Shown here: positions 55,426 through 64,000 of the stretch, piece after piece
Numbering within the stretch: position 1 is the first letter of the stretch
Layout of the letters: every line of letters starts with the position of its first letter
Source of the DNA: CAVVEC01 sp963747105
GTDB lineage: Bacteria > Acidobacteriota > Terriglobia > Terriglobales > Acidobacteriaceae
Direction of reading: 5' to 3'
Assembly: GCA_963747105.1 (NCBI GenBank)
Contig: CAVVEC010000016.1
Span: 310,001 to 374,000 of the forward strand
DNA length: 64,000 nt
The notes under the pieces: generated by a model
The model's input: the letters and a program-made list of their open reading frames with translations, nothing else
Databases searched by the model: none
Told to the model about the DNA's origin: nothing
Made by a program: the position numbers and the translations under genes

Positions 55426-57195
55426 ATGTCATCCAAAGGAAGAACCTGGCTGAACGTAGGCATCAGATCAGTCAAGGGAAAAATAAGTCTTACATTTCTG
55501 TTTTTTCTTCTGGCCCCTCCCGTATTCGCGGCGGGTGGGACGTGTCCCGCCGGGGCGAACTATCTTAACTGGACCACAGGATCGTTGGTGACACTTTCGA
55601 GCCTCGGCGTGACGAACTGTTACTTCATCGCAGCGAGCGGCGCGGACACGAATACCGGCACAGATGAAGCTCACCCTTGGCTGCACGCGCCACAGATGCC
55701 GAATTGCTCCAACAATTGTGCTACAGTCCAAAACGCCACACTCCCGGCAGGCACCGGACTTATTTTTCGCGGTGGGGACACATGGCACATCAGCGACAAT
55801 AGTGCCAGTCCCTACGTTGGCGGTACGTGGGGATTCAATCTTGGTGCAGCGCCATCCGGCACTCTAAGCAATCCTATCTACGTCGGAGTTGATCCCGGCT
55901 GGTTCACTGGCGGCTCTTGGGTGCGCCCGATTCTGACCGGGGACAATCCCACCAGCACGGCGACGAACCTTGGGCCATGTGCTTATCAGGCAGGCTCAGC
56001 GAACATCCTGGTAAACTTCTCCGGCAGTTCGCACTTCATCGTAGACAATTTTGAGTTTCTGGGGTTGTGCCAGGAGTCCGTAGGCTCACCGAGCGGCTGG
56101 GATCAGTACATCTCGTATGGTTCTTCCTCCGACATGCAGTTTCTGAATCTTTACCTGCATGGCTGGACGCACGAACAGTTCGGCGACCCCGGCGACCCGG
56201 CGGATTGTGGACCTGGGGGTAGTTATATCTGTTTCAATACTTGGGTTTTTAAAGGTGGAGGCAGCACCACTCCCGATGATGTATTCCGTTATGACGTGAT
56301 AGACGGCTCCGATTCGGACCCCGAGGCTGCGGGAACCTGTTACTGCGACTTTTGGGATGTGGCTTACAACTATATTGGAAACCAGGCGGATGTCATCACG
56401 AGGTATCAGCACTTGTACCACGACAATTTGTACGAGTACTGGTACGAGAACGGCCACGGTAACGTGATGGAAAGCGTAGGAGATGCACCTGGCACGAACG
56501 CTGTCTACAATAGCGTGTTCCGGCATATCAATGTACCGAACGCGGCTGGCGATCCGTTCTTCTGGCCCTACCCATCGCCCGGCACAACGGATTATTACTT
56601 CAATCTGCTGGTCTATGATGTGGGCGCAATGGAGATGTTCAACGTAGGGCAGAATTATCCTGAGACAAACGGGCAAGGGCCGTTGGTAGTATTCAATAAC
56701 ACGATTCAATCGAACTCCAATTCCGGCAATGGCGGGATTTTCAGCTGCGTCTCGCCCTATCCCTACCTGCTCACGCTGGCGAACAATCACTACATCATTG
56801 ACACCACGGCTTATAACGCGGCGTGCGTGACGGCTCCAAACTCGGACACCACTAGCCGCCTGATGACGAATGCGACGGCCACGACGGATGGATATAATTC
56901 CTCCGAGCTCTACGCTTATTCGCCCCCGTTTAGCAATAGCCCGACTGTCGGCGCTGGAACCAACGAGAATACCAATTTCTGCGGGGCGCTTACAACGGCA
57001 GGTTTGACTGGGGCGGCAACCGCCTGTCAATCAGATACGACCTATGCTTGCTCCTACGACAGCAGCAATCATACGGTCTCCTGTCCGGCAAGGACGACAA
57101 ATGTGAGGCCAGGGAGTGGAAACTGGGACATCGGGGCTTATGAATACGGCGATCCCCCGAATCCCCCCTCGAATCTAACGGCTGTGGTTCAGTGA
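55426..57195 (+). CDS. Secreted right-handed beta-helix protein
   Basis: The protein has 589 residues with a signal peptide (ISLTFLFFLLAPPVFA). The mature part has repeated turn-like phrases (FIVDNFEFLGL, MQFLNLYLHGW, NAVYNSVFRHINV, VVFNNTIQSNSNS) as in pectate-lyase-type helices, and ends NWDIGAYEYGDPPNPPSNLTAVVQ (motif WDIGAYEYG). Twelve or more Cys are present. It may bind, cut or modify the EPS outside the cell; no catalytic triad is recognisable. No terminator with a T-run follows. The 239 bases before it hold no gene. Confidence 0.7.
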   Translation: MSSKGRTWLNVGIRSVKGKISLTFLFFLLAPPVFAAGGTCPAGANYLNWTTGSLVTLSSLGVTNCYFIAASGADTNTGTDEAHPWLHAPQMPNCSNNCATVQNATLPAGTGLIFRGGDTWHISDNSASPYVGGTWGFNLGAAPSGTLSNPIYVGVDPGWFTGGSWVRPILTGDNPTSTATNLGPCAYQAGSANILVNFSGSSHFIVDNFEFLGLCQESVGSPSGWDQYISYGSSSDMQFLNLYLHGWTHEQFGDPGDPADCGPGGSYICFNTWVFKGGGSTTPDDVFRYDVIDGSDSDPEAAGTCYCDFWDVAYNYIGNQADVITRYQHLYHDNLYEYWYENGHGNVMESVGDAPGTNAVYNSVFRHINVPNAAGDPFFWPYPSPGTTDYYFNLLVYDVGAMEMFNVGQNYPETNGQGPLVVFNNTIQSNSNSGNGGIFSCVSPYPYLLTLANNHYIIDTTAYNAACVTAPNSDTTSRLMTNATATTDGYNSSELYAYSPPFSNSPTVGAGTNENTNFCGALTTAGLTGAATACQSDTTYACSYDSSNHTVSCPARTTNVRPGSGNWDIGAYEYGDPPNPPSNLTAVVQ

Positions 57196-57206
57196 TCGAG
57201 AGAGAG

Positions 57207-57238
57207 CTCCGCTTGACTATCTCGCTGCCAAAGCGGAG
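57207..57238 (+). terminator. Hairpin after the beta-helix gene
   Basis: CTCCGCTT pairs perfectly with AAGCGGAG across a 16-base loop, 12 bases after the stop. No U-tract follows, so it may only protect the RNA end. Confidence 0.4.
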
Positions 57239-57395
57239 AGTCTATGCCTCTTGATTTGCGCGGTAGGCGCAAGCATTCCCTCAAGCGCTTTTGTTCAATC
57301 TTCTGATTATCAGGGCGCCGGCAAAAACTTAAGCTTCGGTGCCCGAACCTACCAATTCCTGCCATAGTTTACAGCAGACAAAAGTGACACAAGCC

Positions 57396-58577
57396 ATGCC
57401 CACAACAGCTTTGGTCAAGGTGCTGCGAACGTTGCCGGAGCTTGAAGGGATTCGCCGCGAGTGGGAGTCCTGGCCGGGCAATCGCGATTCCGAGATGGAC
57501 ACCTACTTAACGTGTCTACGATCCATTCCGGCGACGGTTCGGCCGCACGTCGTAGTGATCGACCGGGGAGGAAGGCCGGACGCCATTCTGGTCGGTCGGA
57601 TTGACCTCGGGCACATCAGTTGTCACCTGGGCTATTTACGGCTGAACTTGCCGGCAAAGATCATGTGCTTTGTTTATGGGGCGCTTCGGGGAAACCCGTC
57701 CAAGGAAAACTGCGACTTGATTGTGAGTAGCGTACTGCAGTCCCTTTCGGATGGGGAAGCGGACGTAGCCTACATGAATTTCCTTCGAGAGGGGTCAGAT
57801 TTGTACCGCTTGGCCACCCGAGAACCAGGCCTGCTGTGCCGGGATTACATTCGAATTGCGCAGCCACACTTCGCAACCAGACTGTCGAACTCTGCCGAGG
57901 AGTTTTATAAGGGCCTGTCCTCAGGAGCCAGGTGGCAGGCGAAGAGCAAACAAAAAAAACTGATCAAGGATTTTGCCGGCGATGTTAAGGTTCGCTGCTT
58001 CCGAGAAGTGGGCGAATTGGATGCGATGATTCACGACGTGGAGCAGGTTGCTAGAAAGTCCTATCAGCGTGGACTCGGAGTTGGATTCTTTGATACCCCG
58101 GCAGTGCGGAGCCAGTTGCGGCTGAAGGCAGACCGCGGGTGGCTGTGCGGCTACGTACTCTATGTGACGGGAAGACCGTCCGCGTTCTGGATTGGAGACA
58201 TTAATGAGGGCACGTTCGGGAGCGACTACTTGGCGTACGACGCGGAACTGGGAAAGTACTCACCTGGGATGTTCCTCATATACAAGGTGATCGAAGGCTT
58301 CTGTGAAGACAACGGCGAAGAGGTGACCGCGCTCGATTTCGCCACCGGGCACGCCCAATACAAGCAGCTCTTGTCCAATCAGGAATGGCGCGAGACGTCT
58401 GTCTACATTTTTGCTCCAACCTTCAAGGGAATCAGCATCAACGTGGTCAGGTCCGTTATTGTCGGGACCGACCATCTGATCAAGAAAACACTGGCTCGCA
58501 CGAATCTGCTGCAGAAAGTCAAAAAGGCCTGGCGCGGCCATGCAAAGCTCAAAGAACCCGTGCACGCCGAAGCCTGA
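57396..58577 (+). CDS. GNAT/FemAB-like acyltransferase (CelD/BcsL type, fourth of four)
   Basis: The protein has 393 residues from the ATG at 57396 (an in-frame ATG at 57339 is possible). N-terminal half VRTLPELEGIRREWESWPGNRDSE-like region resembles CelD/BcsL proteins (LPELEGIRREWESW), the centre is basic (RWQAKSKQKKLIKDFAGDV), and the GNAT fold has GRPSAFWIGDINEGTFGSDYLAYDAELGKYSPGMFLIYKVIE (motif YSPGMFLIYKVIE). Used in cellulose and EPS loci for acylation. It is followed at 6 bases by the polymerase-like gene. Confidence 0.75.
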   Translation: MPTTALVKVLRTLPELEGIRREWESWPGNRDSEMDTYLTCLRSIPATVRPHVVVIDRGGRPDAILVGRIDLGHISCHLGYLRLNLPAKIMCFVYGALRGNPSKENCDLIVSSVLQSLSDGEADVAYMNFLREGSDLYRLATREPGLLCRDYIRIAQPHFATRLSNSAEEFYKGLSSGARWQAKSKQKKLIKDFAGDVKVRCFREVGELDAMIHDVEQVARKSYQRGLGVGFFDTPAVRSQLRLKADRGWLCGYVLYVTGRPSAFWIGDINEGTFGSDYLAYDAELGKYSPGMFLIYKVIEGFCEDNGEEVTALDFATGHAQYKQLLSNQEWRETSVYIFAPTFKGISINVVRSVIVGTDHLIKKTLARTNLLQKVKKAWRGHAKLKEPVHAEA

Positions 58578-58582
58578 ACCCT

Positions 58583-59987
58583 ATGGAACCTGAACACCTT
58601 CGATTTGGAGGTGGTGCGGCTGAAACAATGCTGCATCCGCTAGTGGCGATTTGGCTGCTGATCGCCATCGTCTTGATTCTGACCCGTCCGCGCGGGCAGG
58701 CTCTGACGGTTTTCCTGGTGTCTTGTTTTTGTATCCCGGTGGGACAAGTCGTGGTGCTGGGGAGCCTGCACTTTACGGTGCTGCGCATCCTGGTTATGGC
58801 CGGATTGGTTCGAAGGGCATTCCGGCAATCGGGGAGCAAGTTTCCGGGGGGATTTAACGCCGTGGACCAAGTAGTGGTGCTCTGGACAGTGTCAGCGCTG
58901 GTCATTCTTTCTCTCCAGTGGATGGATATGCAGGCGTTGATCCATAACTTAGGGGATTTCCTGGACGCTATTGGCGGATACTTGGTGGTGAGATTCCTAA
59001 TTCCCGACGGCGAGGCAATCGAACACACGATCAAAGTCTTGGCCGTGATTTGTGCAATCCAGGGCGCCTGCATGATCAACGAGCAGATCATTCACGTGAA
59101 TGTATTCGGTTACCTCGGAGGGACGACGTCGATGACGGTAAGAGATGGAAAGATACGTTCCGAGGGGGTGATGGGATGTATCTATGCCGGCGTGTTTGCG
59201 GGCGCTTCAATTCCCTTGTTTCTCTGGCTGTGGACAGAACGAAAGTCCCGGATGGCCGCATGGGCGGGCCTTGCCGGGGCCATGGCCATGGTGATCACAT
59301 CGAACTCAAGCACGTCATGGATGGCCATTGCAGGAAGCCTGGTGGGGCTTGCCTTCTGGTCTTTGCGAAAGCAGATGCGCCTCGTTCGCTGGGGATTCGG
59401 GTTAACCCTCGTGGCGCTGCACCTGGTAATGAAAGCTCCTGTGTGGGCTTTGATCGCCCGCGTTGATCTCACCGGCTCCTCGTCCAGTTATCACCGCTTC
59501 GGATTGGTGGATCAAACCATTCGGCATTTCAGTGACTGGTGGCTTCTCGGATGTAAATATTACAACACCTGGGGATGGGACATGTGGGATCTCTGCAACC
59601 AGTTTGTTGTCGCTGCCCTAACTGGGGGCCTGCGTCACCCTTGTCTTCTATATCGCAATTTTCAAGCGGAGTTTCGGGGCGATCGGGACGGCAAGGAAAC
59701 GGGTGAAGGGGGATCGCGGACGAGAATGGCTGCTCTGGTGCCTCGGCGCCGACCTGTTTGCCAATGTGGTGTCGCATTTCGGCATCAACTATATGGCTCA
59801 GTTGATGATGAGTTTGTTCGCCTTGCTGGCCTGCATTTCCGTGGCTGCCTTCGAGGCAAAAAGGGCGACGGCTCGAAATGCAGAGACTGTAGCCGAGGAG
59901 GAGTTCGCACCCCTTCTTGCCGCAGCGGGGACCTACCTACCGCTCAGCGAATCAAGAGAGCATACCGCACAGTTTTTTCGAATGTAA
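58583..59987 (+). CDS. O-antigen ligase/polymerase-like membrane protein, one frameshift
   Basis: Stitched product is about 465 residues with about ten membrane helices. First codon ATG 58583 or 58628. Typical features: TSNSSTSWMAIAGSLVGLAFW and a large loop with SSSYHRFGLVDQTIRHFSDWWLLGCKYYNTWGW (motif SYHRFGLVDQTIRHFSDWWLLG), as in Wzy/WaaL proteins. The frame breaks near 59625 and continues to 59987 with the last helices. It would join EPS repeat units in the periplasm. Confidence 0.75.
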
Positions 59988-60039
59988 CGGGCCCTTGGCG
60001 TCTGAGGAATGATCGAGCAACAACAAGCGCATACGGGTT

Positions 60040-61248
60040 TTGTACAGCTTTCCGCTCCGGCTGGGTGCGGATCGGATCTGCACTACCGCTTGGTATCAGG
60101 TGAACGGCCTGGCGGCGGCTGGAGCCAATGTCCTGGTTTTTCCGGCTTCTCTTTCCCGGCCGGTCGCTCCAGACGTGAGAGTCTCCCCCACACTGGCAAG
60201 AGGAAAGTTACGCCTACCCTACAGGATGGTGGGTACAATGCGCGCCGTGGCGCTGCACGACCGGATTGTGGCGCGCCGAATCAAAAAGCTCGCGAGGCAA
60301 ATCGACATAATCCACGCCTGGCCCCTGGGGGCGCTCGAAACGCTTAAGACTGCCGCCATGCATGGAATCCCTACGGTGCTGGAGAGATGCAATGCCCATA
60401 CGGGTTTTGCCATGGAGGTTGTGCAGAAAGAGTGCGACTGTCTGGGAATCGTGCTGCCGCCGGATCACGAGCACGCCTACAACGCGGAGAAGCTGCGCAA
60501 AGAGGAGGAGGAATACAGGCTGGCGACGCGCCTCTTGTGTCCCTCGGAGTTTGTGGTAAAGACCTTCCTGGATAAAGGATATGCCCAGGAACAATTAGTG
60601 CGGCACATCTACGGATACGACGAAAAGGTGTACTACCCCAGCAACGAACCGCGAGACCCGAAGCGCGGATTGACTATGCTGTCCGTGGGGGTGTGCGCGG
60701 TGCGGAAGGGCCTGCACTATGCGCTCGAGGCATGGCTACGGTCGTCGGCTTCGAAGGATGGGACCTTCCTCATCGCGGGAGAATTCCTGCCGACCTATCA
60801 AGAAAAACTGGCCTCGATGCTCGCACATCCGAGCGTGAGAGTCCTAGGTCACCGCAACGATGTGGCGGAGTTGATGCGGAAGAGCGACATCCTGGTGCTC
60901 CCGAGCATTGAGGAGGGCTTTGGTCTGGTGATTACGGAAGCCATGGGCAGCGGATGTGTTCCGCTGGCTTCTGAGGCCTGCACCGAGATCTGCAGCCACA
61001 TGAAGACCGGACTTGTGCATCGCGTGGGAGACGTCGACGCGCTGACCCGACATATTACGATGCTGCATGAAGATCGGGCTCTCCTTGAAAGACTGCGCAC
61101 TGCGTCCCTGAGAACTGCCCCAGAAATTACCTGGGCGGCGGCTGGGCGAATACTCCTCGATGTATACCGGGACACAATTGCGGCGCACAGAGCAGGAGTG
61201 CCCCATGAGAGCAGCCGAGCTCGAGAGGAACTCTCCGTCAAATCATAG
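60040..61248 (+). CDS. Family 4 glycosyltransferase
   Basis: The protein has 402 residues from a TTG at 60040. The true first codons may be slightly upstream (RIRVLYSFPLRLGADRI reads in frame), where no standard start is seen, so a missing base there is possible. GT-B C-terminal motif EEGFGLVITEAMGSGCVPL with the two Glu is near residue 290. N-terminal DIIHAWPLGALETLKTA. It would transfer a nucleotide-activated sugar to the lipid-linked unit in the cytosol. Confidence 0.82.
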   Translation: MYSFPLRLGADRICTTAWYQVNGLAAAGANVLVFPASLSRPVAPDVRVSPTLARGKLRLPYRMVGTMRAVALHDRIVARRIKKLARQIDIIHAWPLGALETLKTAAMHGIPTVLERCNAHTGFAMEVVQKECDCLGIVLPPDHEHAYNAEKLRKEEEEYRLATRLLCPSEFVVKTFLDKGYAQEQLVRHIYGYDEKVYYPSNEPRDPKRGLTMLSVGVCAVRKGLHYALEAWLRSSASKDGTFLIAGEFLPTYQEKLASMLAHPSVRVLGHRNDVAELMRKSDILVLPSIEEGFGLVITEAMGSGCVPLASEACTEICSHMKTGLVHRVGDVDALTRHITMLHEDRALLERLRTASLRTAPEITWAAAGRILLDVYRDTIAAHRAGVPHESSRAREELSVKS

Positions 61249-61358
61249 TTGGCCAGAAGTGCGGAGGCCTCGCATAGGTGATGTGGTCTTCTCCAACGAC
61301 TCTGTAACCGTTTATCAGCCCAGCAACGGTAGCTCTAATACCGCACGGAGCGAATATT

Positions 61359-62318
61359 GTGAAGACAACTATTGTTTCCCCGACACACAACGAAGCCGAA
61401 AACGTACCACGCCTCTTTCATGACGTTGGCACTGTCCTGTCGGGGATTGATAATGAACGTAAGTTGTCTCCTTCCGCCGTGGCGGCCCAATCGGCGATTG
61501 TGGTGCCCTGCTACAACGAGAGTGCGCGTCTGCGAGTAACTGAATTTGAAAACTTCTTGGATTCTGACCAGCGGAACAGTGTCCTCATCTTCGTGGACGA
61601 TGGCAGCCGTGACCAAACGATGGCCGTGCTCGAACGCATCCGCAGGGGACGTGAGGAGCGGGTTGTGATCCTCCAACAGGCCGTGAACCGTGGCAAAGCC
61701 GAAGCGGTTCGCTACGGAATGAATTATGCGTTTGATCAACATCTTCCTTTCGCGGGTTTCTGGGACGCGGACCTGGCCACACCGCTCACAGCCATCACCC
61801 CATTCGTGGATCTTCTGACCAGCCATCCGGAACTGGATATGATTTTCGGGTCGCGGGTGAGACTCCTCGGCCGCCATGTAGAACGCCACGCGAGCCGGCA
61901 TTATGTCGGTCGCGCTTTTGCGACTGCCGCTTCACTGGTCCTCAAACTCCCGATCTATGACACGCAGTGCGGTGCGAAGCTGTTCCGATGCACCCCGCAA
62001 ATGCGCATGGTGTTCGCAAAACCGTTTTTGAGCCGCTGGATCTTCGATGTCGAAATCATTGCCCGCTACATCTCGGTGATGAAATCACCGAATGAGGCTG
62101 CGCGGTGTATCTATGAATTTCCCCTCGAAACGTGGACCGATGTGAAGGGTTCCAAGCTGAGGCCGCGCGATTTTGCGCGGGCGGCTTACGATCTGTTCCG
62201 GATTCGCCGAAATTATGTGGTGAGGCGTCAACCCGCTCCCTTGGCGGAAGTCTATCCATGCGATGTTCGCGAAGAGCGTTTGTCAGGCGGGGTCTGCGAA
62301 ACCGAGCCGCTGAGATAG
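61359..62318 (+). CDS. Family 2 glycosyltransferase (ALG5-like) with extra GT-like N-terminus
   Basis: The protein has 319 residues. The main GT-A domain begins at residue 46: SAIVVPCYNESARL, LIFVDDGSRDQTMAVL, NRGKAEAVRYGM and FWDADLATPLTAI, ending with TWTDVKGSKLRPRDFARAA, as in dolichyl-phosphate glucosyltransferases. Residues 3-28 (TIVSPTHNEAENVPRLFHDV) repeat the start of another GT2 enzyme, followed by a short linker. This looks like a remnant of an upstream DPM1-type gene fused in frame. A later start near residue 40 is possible. The acceptor is unknown. Confidence 0.78.
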   Translation: MKTTIVSPTHNEAENVPRLFHDVGTVLSGIDNERKLSPSAVAAQSAIVVPCYNESARLRVTEFENFLDSDQRNSVLIFVDDGSRDQTMAVLERIRRGREERVVILQQAVNRGKAEAVRYGMNYAFDQHLPFAGFWDADLATPLTAITPFVDLLTSHPELDMIFGSRVRLLGRHVERHASRHYVGRAFATAASLVLKLPIYDTQCGAKLFRCTPQMRMVFAKPFLSRWIFDVEIIARYISVMKSPNEAARCIYEFPLETWTDVKGSKLRPRDFARAAYDLFRIRRNYVVRRQPAPLAEVYPCDVREERLSGGVCETEPLR

Positions 62319-62416
62319 AAGTGTCGATTCTGGATTTCAATGGCGTCAAGTCTCGGTAGTATTAAGAGACTCGTTCTGGGGGAGCAAAGCTGGCAAATTG
62401 GCAGGGAGCGAGTTTC

Positions 62417-63418
62417 ATGAATCCCAAGGTATCCGTCGTTATCCCAACCTATAACCGGGCAGACAAGGTCGGCCCCGCGATCGAAAGCGTGCTAGGCCAG
62501 ACGTTCACTGACCTCGAAGTTATCGTGGTGGATGACGGATCGTCGGATGACACAGGGAATATCCTTGGGGAAATTTATGGTGATCGGATCCGTTATTACT
62601 TCCAGACCAATCAGGGCGCAAGCGTGGCACGAAACCAAGGAATCGAGCATTCTCGGGGTGAGTGGATTGCGTTTCTGGACTCTGACGATCTGTGGGAAAG
62701 GGACAAGCTCGAGTGGCAGTTCAAAGCCTTGGAGCGATTTGCCCCCCAGTGCGGCGCCTGTTATACCGACACCCGATTCTTCAACCACCCCGAACCCCGG
62801 ACCATGTTCCAACTGGTGGAGGATGAATATCGGCACGAAGGAACACTGGGCATTAACACCGACGTGCTGCGTAGGCTGATAAGGCCGGGGGGTGCGGGTA
62901 TGCTCGTCGCCTTGTCCTCTTTTGTGGCACGCGCCGATCTGATAAGAAAAACGGGAGGATTCGATCCCACCCTCCTGTATAGCCAAGATAGTGAGTTCAT
63001 GTTCCGGTTAGCCATGCTGACGGGCTTTTGTTACGTGAACCACCCGCTCGTTCGATTCGACCGATCCCCTGCGGAAATTCGTCATGTGGGAGTGAGTTCA
63101 GATTGGAACAAGACGGACTTCTGGCTTCAGGATAGTCAGCGCCGACTCGAAGGACTCTTGCGTTTGAGCGACAGCTTGCCGACGACAGTCCGCACCGTGA
63201 TTCGAGAGCGGTTGAGCACGGTCCACAGCGCGTGGACCAATTGGTATCTGGAAACCGGGCAGTATCGGCAGGCGCGCCAAGCCGTGTCGAGAGCAGCGCA
63301 ACTGAACCTGACGTTCAACGTCGCAATGAAATGGCTGTTGACATGGATGAGTCCCCAACTGGCGCTCCGGACCGTGCAGCAGCGCAAGGAGAGAGCGAAG
63401 GACACCTTTACGGTATGA
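62417..63418 (+). CDS. Family 2 glycosyltransferase
   Basis: The protein has 333 residues. N-terminal VSVVIPTYNRADKVGPAIESVL, VIVVDDGSSDDTGNI, ARNQGIEHSRGEWIAFLDSDDLW (DxD-type site), and ALSSFVARADLIRKTGGFDPTLLYSQDSEFMFRLAM (catalytic base region). The C-terminal 90 residues form a helical extension. All motifs are intact. It overlaps the next gene by four bases (ATGA), so both are one operon. Confidence 0.88.
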   Translation: MNPKVSVVIPTYNRADKVGPAIESVLGQTFTDLEVIVVDDGSSDDTGNILGEIYGDRIRYYFQTNQGASVARNQGIEHSRGEWIAFLDSDDLWERDKLEWQFKALERFAPQCGACYTDTRFFNHPEPRTMFQLVEDEYRHEGTLGINTDVLRRLIRPGGAGMLVALSSFVARADLIRKTGGFDPTLLYSQDSEFMFRLAMLTGFCYVNHPLVRFDRSPAEIRHVGVSSDWNKTDFWLQDSQRRLEGLLRLSDSLPTTVRTVIRERLSTVHSAWTNWYLETGQYRQARQAVSRAAQLNLTFNVAMKWLLTWMSPQLALRTVQQRKERAKDTFTV

Positions 63419-64000
63419 AATTAGCCGCCATTTCCGAGTCGAACGAGGCTGCGGACCGCGACGGCCAAGTCAGCCCCAGGAATCACCTCCCGGAGCTCTG
63501 CCCTGTGTGCAGGAAAGCCGGTGCGCAGGGGTGGCTGCGGGGACCGGACCGGCTTCACGGTAGACACGAAACGTACAAGCTGGTGCGTTGTCCGGCCTGT
63601 TCGCTGGTCTGGCTTAGCAATCCGCCCAAGCCTTCAGAAATGCACCTGCATTATACCGATGCGTATGACAAACTGATTTCGGCTGGGGGCGAGAACTCGC
63701 CCGCGCGCTGGCAGGACCGGAAGGCTGCGCTGTCTGAGTACAAGCAGTCCGGAACATTGCTCGACCTAGGGTGCAGCTCGGGGTCGTTCTTGGCGTTCAT
63801 GCGCAGCGAGTCCTGGAAGCTGTATGGAATCGAGATGTCCGCCGCGGGTGCGAGAACAGCTGAGCTGAGGAGCGGGGCTCATGTTTTTGTCGGCAATATC
63901 TTGGATGCGCCTTTCCCACAGGAATCGTTCGACGTGATCACTTGCTTTGATGTGCTCGAGCATCTCTTTGAGCCACGACGAGTGATGGCCCGCGTCAGCG
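63415..64000 (+). CDS. Class I SAM-dependent methyltransferase with N-terminal zinc-ribbon, cut by window end
   Basis: From the ATG at 63415 the frame is open to base 64000 (195 codons). It begins with a Cys pair LCPVCRKAG and a second LVRCPACSLVW, a likely zinc ribbon as in sugar C-methyltransferases and hypothetical EPS methyltransferases. The SAM site is LLDLGCSSGSFLAFM near residue 119, followed by VITCFDVLEHLFEPRRVM. It probably methylates a sugar or lipid in the EPS pathway. The C-terminus lies outside the window. Confidence 0.85.
   Translation, partial: MKLAAISESNEAADRDGQVSPRNHLPELCPVCRKAGAQGWLRGPDRLHGRHETYKLVRCPACSLVWLSNPPKPSEMHLHYTDAYDKLISAGGENSPARWQDRKAALSEYKQSGTLLDLGCSSGSFLAFMRSESWKLYGIEMSAAGARTAELRSGAHVFVGNILDAPFPQESFDVITCFDVLEHLFEPRRVMARVS

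Noticed and set aside
24644..64000. Exosortase/PEP-CTERM system
   Set aside because: Several accessory gene types are shared with such loci, but no exosortase and no PEP-CTERM tail was found in this window.

Overview
The window looks like chromosome of an Acidobacteriota member, probably a Koribacter- or Terriglobus-like soil lineage. This is inference from gene content: three Oar-like TonB-dependent receptors that carry, where the N-terminus is present, a carboxypeptidase-regulatory-like domain; a winged-helix/TPR regulator; and a long exopolysaccharide (EPS) operon led by a NusG paralogue. Base composition is moderately GC-rich. No rRNA gene, tRNA gene or CRISPR array was found.

Layout. 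(1) 1-5.3 kb, plus strand: the end of a TonB receptor, a small secreted protein, then a compact set of a Cys/His-rich small protein, a membrane-anchored cytochrome c, a DUF5666-like protein and an intact TonB receptor. A strong hairpin separates it from the next, convergent block. (2) 12.1 down to 5.4 kb, minus strand: a metal-homeostasis block read away from a divergent RcnR-type Ni/Co sensor. It holds an RND-pump fragment, a P1B-type ATPase with a non-canonical membrane motif, a 52-residue membrane protein, a [2Fe-2S] thioredoxin-like ferredoxin, a membrane protein with a His tail, a DUF2946-like peptide and a TonB receptor. A truncated SDR gene abuts the sensor. (3) 12.8-17.5 kb: SDR, TetR/azoreductase/DoxX/pirin-N group, and a Fic AMPylase with five copies of a short motif at its 5' end. 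(4) 17.8-21.9 kb: two paralogous secreted proteins with duplicated leaders and signal peptides, next to a CadC-like winged-helix/TPR protein. (5) 22.2-24.1 kb: a group II intron with maturase and domain V. (6) 24.6-64 kb: EPS locus. Its regulators are a LuxR protein with a pseudo-receiver, a NusG/UpxY paralogue behind hairpin leaders, and an NtrC-like AAA+ protein without GAFTGA. Export genes follow (Wza-like, outer-membrane barrel, Wzz/GumC-like, ExeA-like ATPase, BY-kinase), then an initiating sugar transferase, sugar-nucleotide genes (UDP-diamino-uronate set, UDP-sugar dehydrogenase, rfbC/rfbD-like), several glycosyltransferases, four FemAB/GNAT-like acyltransferases, AsnB, FkbH plus an acyl carrier protein, a polysaccharide deacetylase, a secreted beta-helix protein, an O-antigen-ligase/polymerase-like protein, and a methyltransferase cut by the window edge.

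How the genes work together. The regulators at 24.6-28.8 kb probably set expression and processivity of the EPS operon. The sugar transferase starts the repeat unit on a lipid carrier, the glycosyltransferases extend it, the FemAB/GNAT/FkbH-ACP/AsnB/deacetylase set decorates it, the polymerase joins units, and Wzz/BY-kinase/Wza export the chain.

Caution on data quality: about fifteen genes contain single-base frameshifts in otherwise well-conserved protein sequence, densest at 44-54 kb and 5-11 kb. Several of the shifts I traced sit in short homopolymers, so I regard most as sequence errors rather than decay. Boundaries given for those genes are stitched across frames.
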